From Isoetes taiwanensis (lineage: Eukaryota > Streptophyta > Lycopodiopsida > Isoetales > Isoetaceae), in the NCBI GenBank assembly GCA_021234155.1, contig JAJEKV010000035.1:370001-434000 (forward strand): 64,000 bases of DNA, read 5' to 3'. Below are positions 58,663 to 64,000 of the stretch, piece after piece. The position numbers were made by a program, and so were the translations under genes. The first letter of the stretch is position 1, and each line of letters opens with the position of its first letter. The notes beneath the pieces are model-generated. The model made no database searches and was not told the DNA's origin. It worked only from the letters and a program-made list of their open reading frames with translations.

Positions 58663-58961
58663 CTGCAAGAGAGCTGGCGATTTTAGAATTTCAAATGTTG
58701 CTATTTACATCTAATGGCGCAGCTGCGCTATTTACATCAAATGGCGTGATTTGCGCTATTTGAATTCAAATGGCCTTGTTGCGCCTTTTGATGTAAATAG
58801 CGCAGCTGCGCCATTTCAATTCAAATGGCGCAGCTGCGCCATTTCAATTCAAATGGCGCAGCTGCGCCATTTGAATTCAAATAGCGCAGCTGCGCCATTT
58901 GATGTAAATAGCGCAGCTGCGCCATTTCGATAAATGTATGGGTAAGGAGACGTAAACATAC
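58663..58961 (-). other. intron of the ParB/methyltransferase-like gene, filled by palindromes
   Basis: GTATGT...TTGCAG, 299 bases. The flanking codons (GAG TAC AAG | CAC TAC CTT) join in phase 0. Nearly the whole intron is the palindrome array at 58690-58930. The upstream frame reads on into the intron without a stop for about 45 codons, so intron retention would add repetitive Ala/Leu-rich residues. Confidence 0.75.
58690..58930. repeat. palindromic array 3 (core ATGGCGCAGCTGCGCCAT)
   Basis: Seven to eight cores ATGGCGCAGCTGCGCCAT or single arms, alternating with TTGAATTCAAATGG or TTACATCAAATGG spacers that are themselves palindromic (AATTCAAATGGCGC... GCGCCATTTGAATT). Period about 30-34 bases. 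The array can fold into one long cruciform and lies wholly inside the GT-AG intron. Confidence 0.95.
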
Positions 58962-60554
58962 CTTGTACTCGTCACTTCTTGACTGTCCTTTACCAGCAGG
59001 GGCTGGTCTTCCGCATTCCTGGTACTGCTTGCGAAGATGGTGGATCTGATCCACATATGGTTCCTTGAAGACAGTCTTTGCTACTATATCATTCACATCC
59101 ACACTGAGCTGAAGAAGGTCCAGGTCACTGATCTCTCCAGAAAGAACTCTGCATATTCTATAGACATAGATCTTGCTGAGCTCAGCTCTAGCATCCTCTG
59201 TCCCCAACTTACTGCACACGAGCTGAGCAGCAGCGACCGAATGATTACCATTGATAATATAAAATCTTTTCCGAATCAAGTCAGATTCCTGTGACCAGCT
59301 CAGCAACTCCTTTGTATCCGGATCAAAGGGCACTACATCTGCTGGAGTGAATACCGGGTGTGGATCCTCAGCAAATGATTTGCAGAGCCTCCTAACATGC
59401 TCGGGGTTAATAACCCTGGCGGTCATATTAGGTGGGGCCTCTTCTAGATCCCAGATAGATATTCTTCTGGTGTATGTGACTCCAAGGGGGAACATGTGGC
59501 CGTGCTTTTGTATTTTCTTTAGTGTTTCCTCTGCCATTTCTTCTTCTTCGTCACGGTCCATCTTTAGTTCCTCGGGCACTTCAAGATCTGCAATCTTTTG
59601 TAATTTCCTTGCCCTTATCTGTGCTTTGGTTTCTGGCTTTCTCTTTGCTGGAGTGCTATCTGCTGTGGATGCTACATTTCTTATGTGCTTTGTAGCCTCC
59701 TTATTGTCACTAATAGTGCGGTCACTATCAGCAGGCTTCTCATCAGCAGGCTTCTCAGTGGACTTCACGGGAGAATCATGTTTGTGAGCATCAGTCTCAT
59801 CCCTCTTCTCATCCCTATGCCCCTCCCCTTTCTCAACTTCTCGTCCTTCTTCTTGTTCTGTCTCCCTGTGTACATCACCACCTCCACCTGTTTTTGTTCC
59901 TTTGCCAGCTTTGGTGGCATTTTTAATTTTTACACCTTTTCTCTGCATCTCTCCCAGCAGCCATCTGCTATCCATTACTGCTGGCATGTTGCCTGAGATC
60001 TTCGCTCTTACAATGTAGGGACGGAGTTTTGGACATGTCCATTGCATTTCGCGGAATCTTGAATCCTTTGAGGACCGTGCCTTTGATATCGCTTGCTCTC
60101 ACGGACTCATAAGATGGCAGCGGCCAACCTTTTTTCTTGGCCGACAGTGCTTGGTCCTTCATGCTGGACTCCATCATTGCAGGCTCGTAGCACTGCCAAT
60201 CCATGCAATAGAGATCAATGCTGCCAGTGACCGGATCTTCCACTGTGCAACCAAGAAAGTCAAGTCTTCCTTGTTTCTTGACTTCTCTCATGTTGACAAT
60301 GATGCCCATCTGGGCCACGGTTGAGGCTCCTTCTTCACCTGTACCTGATTTGACAAGGAGGCAAAGTTCTCGCCTCTTGTCTCCCTTGGTTGGGTCTACG
60401 CCTCCAAGGGTATGGCTCTAACGATCTCCATACACCAAGACCTTCCAACAGGACTATGCTCCTCGAAGTCACCCGTTCCATTTCTTTCTACAAGACTAGC
60501 CCTGTGAGGTAAGCATGGTGAGAGAAATGGCATGTGCTAGAAAGTTAAAACAGG

Positions 60555-60800
60555 CAAACGGCATTTAGACTAAATGGCGCAGGTGCGCCATTTAGACTAA
60601 ATGGCGCACCTGCGCCATTTAGCTTTTATATAATAGAGCAACTGCGCCATTTAGTCTAAATGGCGCAAAATACGCCATTTGAGTTTCGAAGTTTAGGGGA
60701 CCATAAAGAGCAAATGCCAGTGCTTATTTAGTCTAAATGGCGCACGCCATTTATTTATCTAAATGGCGCATTACCTGCGCCATTTGCTCTTTTATGGGTC
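60555..60800. repeat. palindromic array 4 (core AAATGGCGCACCTGCGCCAT)
   Basis: Seven to eight cores of TTTAGACTAAATGGCGC / GCGCCATTTAGTCTAAA type; arms face each other across CACCTG or CAGGTG and across TTTAGACTAAA. The array ends about 55 bases before the splice acceptor at 60502 (minus strand), so it is in the presumed upstream intron of the ParB-like gene. Confidence 0.93.
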
Positions 60801-60899
60801 CGCTTCTACAAGAAAAGGCTACAAACCCACCCTCTCTAATGAAAATGGCACGATTCAGCCGGATTACCTAAGACACTACACTTCAGCTACCTAAGACAC

Positions 60900-61470
60900 T
60901 ACCTAAGAAACAAGGATACTAACCCGAGCGGCTCGATTTTGATCAAGATTGTGCCATTGTATAAAAGTATAAAAGTATGGGACCAGATAAATCCTACTCC
61001 CTTTTTTTTTTTTTCCGAAGGCTCGACAATCAGCGCTAGAGAGAGAAGATGGTTGAATAGAAGAGAGAATGTGGCTTAGGCGCCAGAGGGAAGAAGGCTG
61101 GAAGGAAGGCGGAAGGGAGGCGGGAGAAAAGAACAATGAAATTGAAAATGAAAATTGACCCGAAAAGAAAAGAAAAGAAAAGTCTGGGGAAAGAAAAGAA
61201 AACCAATTTTACCCGCCCGCCCGTCTCTTCAAATTTTGCGCGCCCTGTCTGCGTCTCGAAATTTTGAAAATTTCGATTTTTCCCGCTCCCGATCCCTGTC
61301 TCTACAAATTTTAAAATTTTTAATTTTCCCGTCCCGATTTCTCCCGCCTGTTCGCCATTATAAATCTTAGGTAGTTTAAGTCAATCCACCAAGACGCAGG
61401 TGTCCCCCCAGCCAGCTCAAATTTGAAATTTGAATTTGCTCCGCCCGTGATATTTTGAACTTTGAATTTG
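60900..61470. promoter_or_regulatory. candidate divergent promoter / 5' region
   Basis: Minus-strand side (61140-61000): pyrimidine-rich, leader-like sequence (CATTCTCTCTTCTATTCAAC, CATCTTCTCTCTCTAGCGC) leading into the ParB-like gene. The middle (61200-61460) alternates CCCGCCCGCCCG with AAATTTTGAAAATTTCGATT and AATTTTAAAATTTTTAATTT blocks. Plus-strand side (61700-61900): TTCATTCTTCAGCGC repeated three times before the rightward gene. Its position between two diverging genes and its resemblance to 6700-6865 and 35285-35400 suggest a shared promoter type; no TATA box is asserted. Confidence 0.45.
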
Positions 61471-61699
61471 CCCGCCCGTCCACTTCATAATGGAAGCCTT
61501 TTTTGTCTGCTTTGTCGGAGGCGGACATGGTCGATAGAAGGCTATACTTTCGACTCCAGCCGGTTCGCGATTTTATGCACCTCGTCCTCGTTTCAATATT
61601 CGTAGGTATTTGCGCTTGAGATCTCTTGATTAAAAAGCAGGCTTCTCAAGACGTCTATTCCGTCTTAGGCGTTGGTTCCTTAGTCGATAAAAAGAAGTT

Positions 61700-61860
61700 G
61701 CCCGGCTTGGCCGCTTGTCTTTTTTTGCGGTAGCCGCTTAGCCCTTGTCTTCATTCTTCAGCGCCCAGTCGTTCTAGGGCTTCGGCTTCATTCTTCAGCG
61801 CTTGGCTTCATTCGCTGGCTTCGTCTTCATTTTTTCAGCGCTTTGTCCGATTCTCCAAGC
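61700..61860 (+). repeat. short direct repeat TTCATTCTTCAGCGC
   Basis: Three to four copies, about 25-50 bases apart (GTCTTCATTCTTCAGCGCCC, CTTCATTCTTCAGCGCTTGG, GTCTTCATTTTTTCAGCGCT), in the leader region of the rightward gene. They could be UTR repeats or binding sites. Confidence 0.7.
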
Positions 61861-62149
61861 TTGTCCGGACTTGTCAAGATTATTCAGCTTGACCAAATTC
61901 TTGTCAAAGCATTCTCGATATGGCGGATCGAGGAATCGTCAATGACCTCGTGTTAGAGGCTATTCAGTTCTAGTAAAATGTTTTAGTATGTTTAATGTAG
62001 GATGTAGGATGTTAAATATTTTAATATGTTTAAGGGTAGATCTTCTCTATCTTGTTCAATAGATAAGTTCTCAACAATTGATGTCTTCTTTGAATCTTGT
62101 AGTAATAGGAATCCATAACTCTAGCTATTAGATATAGCATTTAGAAAAA

Positions 62150-62410
62150 GATGCCATTTACGTCAATGGGCCATTTCCCTTGAAATGGAGCGGACTGCGC
62201 CATTTCCTTGAAATGGAGGCGTTGCGCCATTTCCTTGAAATGGAGCATTTTGCGCCATTTCCCTTGAAATGGAGCATTTTGCATTTACTGTCAATGGGCC
62301 ATTTCCTTGAAATGGAGCAGTCATGTATTTCCTTTGAAATGGAGCATTTAGGCCATTTAAAGGTAAATGGCGCGATTCCTCATTTCGTAAATGGAGCACT
62401 CATGCCATTT
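62150..62410. repeat. palindromic array 5 (CCATTTCCTTGAAATGG)
   Basis: Eight or more palindromes of GCCATTTCCTTGAAATGGAG type with variants (CATTTACGTCAATGGGCCAT, CCATTTAAAGGTAAATGG), period about 27-35 bases. It lies about 115 bases upstream of the splice acceptor at 62527 of the rightward gene, mirroring array 1 in its homologue. Confidence 0.93.
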
Positions 62411-62527
62411 GTTTCATGTCATTATAATTTCTTTCACATTTTCGCTATTTTCACTAAGTATATGTCATCGAGGGTTGCATGTCTCTAACAAGTATATATA
62501 TATATATATGTGTATTGATTCTCACAG

Positions 62528-64000
62528 GAAAAGGCCCCTGCGTAACCTTGTCGATGGGGATGTGGTAGTTGCCAGGGGACATGAATTGCATAGAGGCCAT
62601 CGCATGGCGGGAACATTCCATGGTGCAATGTGGTCGTGGAGGTCAGCGGCCATAGTGCCCACCCATGTGCTTCCCATTCCGTGTGAGGGAGCGGATAACA
62701 TTGCCGGCCAGTGGGGACATTTATCGAATGGCCTCGAAATCAAGTGAAATACCGTGAAGGAGCCCCAACATACTCAAATGGAAACGCCTTGTCATCTTCG
62801 AAACCCCGAACTTGCCTAGTAGTCCCTCCACCACAACATCACTTCGACTGTCATTCGACCGCCCGCTCCTTCAAACAAGAAGCGGCCACAGAGAATATGG
62901 TGAACCTTGTTAATAATATCGCGGGTTGGTAAGGGTGTCTTGGTGAATAGAACTTGCATCCATGGGAAGAATGTTGACGCACTCAACGTGGCGCAAAGGC
63001 AAGTTCCGAGGTCGTGGTGCCTACCCACATCCTTCCGATTCCATGTGATGGCGCCGACAACATTGAAGAGGTCGTGGGCACGTTTATCGAATGGCCCCGG
63101 CAAGATATAAGATATCATGCCATTGATTTAGCTACTCCATCACGACCTCGAATGTAGAATCGTGAGAGGCAAAGTGTCGGATGCGAGATGAAGAAATTGA
63201 TCCTACAATGGATCTAGGTACACGTTTTCCTCGCGGGGATAGCATCGATGATGATGAACCACCACCTAGTTTCTCAAGAACTGATCTCTTGGATAAGCAT
63301 TGCCACATTCTTCATGCATGTGACCCAAGTAAATATCAGAGGCCATAATTGTCTTGATGATCCCGGGGATGCCGTTGACGATGAATTTTAGGAGACTCAA
63401 AGGTGGGGCTCTGGTGTGGGAAAGATCCTTCCCGCACTAATTACGGAGGATCTCAAATGTCATGCTTGTGCGAGAAAGGCCGTGAGAAAATTACCTTGTA
63501 CAATGGGAAAATAGCGATGTGATGCCGCCCGGGATGGAAGGACTGCCTCACAACATCCGCAAGCTCGAGAAGCTAAAGAAAATGAGGATATGGAAATAGA
63601 ATCTTTTGAGGACAACATTGGGGGCTCAATTCAAGCGAAAAGGAAGTATACTTACACACATAGGATTCCAAGACAACCCAAGGGAAAGAGCAAAGAGGAA
63701 AGGCTATGCTCCACAACTTCAATCAATAAGTTCATGAAGACAAGCTGCTGCAAAAATACTTGCAAACAAGAAACTTACGAAGCATCAAGTATGTGAATTA
63801 AGAAAAGAATTTTATCTCAACCATACAATGCAAAGGTTACGATTTTTTGACGTACGAGTGTGACTTACGGGGAGAAGGAGAGGACGGGGATAGTGCTCAA
63901 GGGGATGGAATTGCATGTCCGGGCTGGGTGGCGATGGCTTTAGGTATCGGTCAGTCAACATTTTACAATTGGAGAAACCGATTTGAAGCGAGGTGCAAAG
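62528..64000 (+). pseudogene. DUF8039-like / Cys-cluster / HTH-like protein, broken (right copy, runs off window)
   Basis: Begins after the acceptor TTGATTCTCACAG (62515-62527). The first frame reads KRPLRNLVDGDVVVARGHEL, aligned with EVYLFKDGRAVAKGA of the left copy, then VPTHVLPIPCEGADNIAGQ and, after a shift, GTFIEWPRNQVKYREG. A second copy of the same domain end follows at about 63020-63115 in a broken frame (VPTHILPIPCDGADNIEEVV, GTFIEWPRQDIRYH), so the domain is duplicated here. Next come an acidic segment (DPTMDLGTRF, GDSIDDDEPPP), a basic stretch with KRKYTYTHRIPRQPKGKSKE, the Cys motif TSCCKNTCKQ, a charged helix (QVCELRKEFYLNHTMQRLRF) and the HTH-like VAMALGIGQSTFYNWRNRFE at 63925-63990. 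The frame is disrupted at least four times, and the 3' end is outside the window. Role unknown; DNA binding is inferred. Confidence 0.6.

Larger units (their letters stand above)
57186..60501 (-). pseudogene. ParB-like and DNA-methyltransferase-like protein, intron-containing, frameshifted
   Basis: Minus-strand gene. The first recognisable exon begins at 60501 after the acceptor CCTCACAG and carries ELCLLVKSGTGEE and MREVKKQGRLDFLGCTVEDP. After shifts near 60420 and 60040 comes a charged Lys/Glu-rich linker, then a ParB/sulfiredoxin-like domain (about 59490-59010) with NPEHVRRLCKSF, VVPFDPDTKEL and FYIINGNHSVAAAQ (the G-N-H-S motif at 59249-59238). A consensus donor AAG|GTATGT at 58961 and acceptor TTGCAG at 58663 bound a 299-base intron, phase 0. 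After it come HYLEMADKILRGKHTKDVNR, YIVKVTSDYKGDNFFKTRAQ (frame regained by one base in a G-run near 58396), DDMFRCKAAYSGLEK and YWILCFVRPEHN. The end resembles an amino-methyltransferase SAM-binding motif, IVLDFFSGGAFSRASLHVGR (D at 57470). ParB-methylase fusions occur in bacteria and phages. A DPPY-type catalytic motif was not found. Enzyme activity is unproven. Confidence 0.65.

Overview
The window reads as nuclear DNA of a streptophyte plant with a large, repeat-rich genome. The evidence is GT-AG introns in gene remnants, a plant-type Myb/SANT-like gene, a chromodomain Ty3/gypsy retrotransposon primed by initiator-Met tRNA, LINEs with (ATTCT)n tails, Helitron-like ends, and a domain resembling plant DUF8039. 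A fern or another early-diverging land plant is my guess from general character; the sequence does not prove it. Almost everything is transposon or decayed gene. Only the Myb/SANT-like gene at 2005-3105 has a long uninterrupted frame.

Layout. 1-1600: T-rich repeats and a microsatellite. 2005-3105: Myb/SANT-like gene. 3185-3850: LINE scrap. 4155-8232: a divergent locus. Leftward is a broken gene with a DUF8039-like domain, a Cys cluster and a helix-turn-helix-like segment; rightward is a candidate first exon. A GC/AT-structured spacer lies between them and an array of GC palindromes sits in each presumed intron. A Helitron-like 3' end cuts the rightward gene at 8233. 8390-12150: repeats and a broken unrecognised gene. 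12150-34858: one LINE split by later insertions. These are an 11.5-kb Ty3/gypsy element in reverse (14278-25742, TSD CAGTT), a second gypsy fragment (about 26290-28575) and a 3.9-kb DNA element with inverted ends (28676-32549). 35413-36485: a decayed intron-containing gene. 37324 onward: a second Helitron-like 3' end, a 1.5-kb pyrimidine tract, and an RPA1-like pseudogene (39415-43110, minus) interrupted by a LINE with a clean 7-bp TSD. 43400-56650: LINE pieces, a 1.5-kb satellite, 823-bp tandem units and T-rich repeats. 57186-64000: a second divergent locus. Leftward is a ParB-like plus methyltransferase-like gene; rightward is a second copy of the DUF8039-like/Cys/HTH gene, running off the window end.

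The most interesting signal is the pair of divergent loci at the two ends of the window. Both carry the same DUF8039-like/Cys-cluster/HTH family. Both place short arrays of GC-rich palindromes inside introns, close to splice acceptors. Both have a (G/C)CCGCCCG plus AATTTTAAATT type spacer between the diverging genes. In the intact copy the partner is a ParB-like/methyltransferase-like protein. This could be an undescribed two-gene mobile element or a multicopy plant gene pair. The proposal that the two genes work together is inference; the domains and splice signals are read directly from the sequence.

Many reading frames are broken by single-base changes next to G/C runs, and the two LTRs differ mostly in CG-rich blocks. 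Part of the apparent decay may therefore be sequence error at methylated sites rather than mutation. No rRNA, tRNA gene or CRISPR array was seen.
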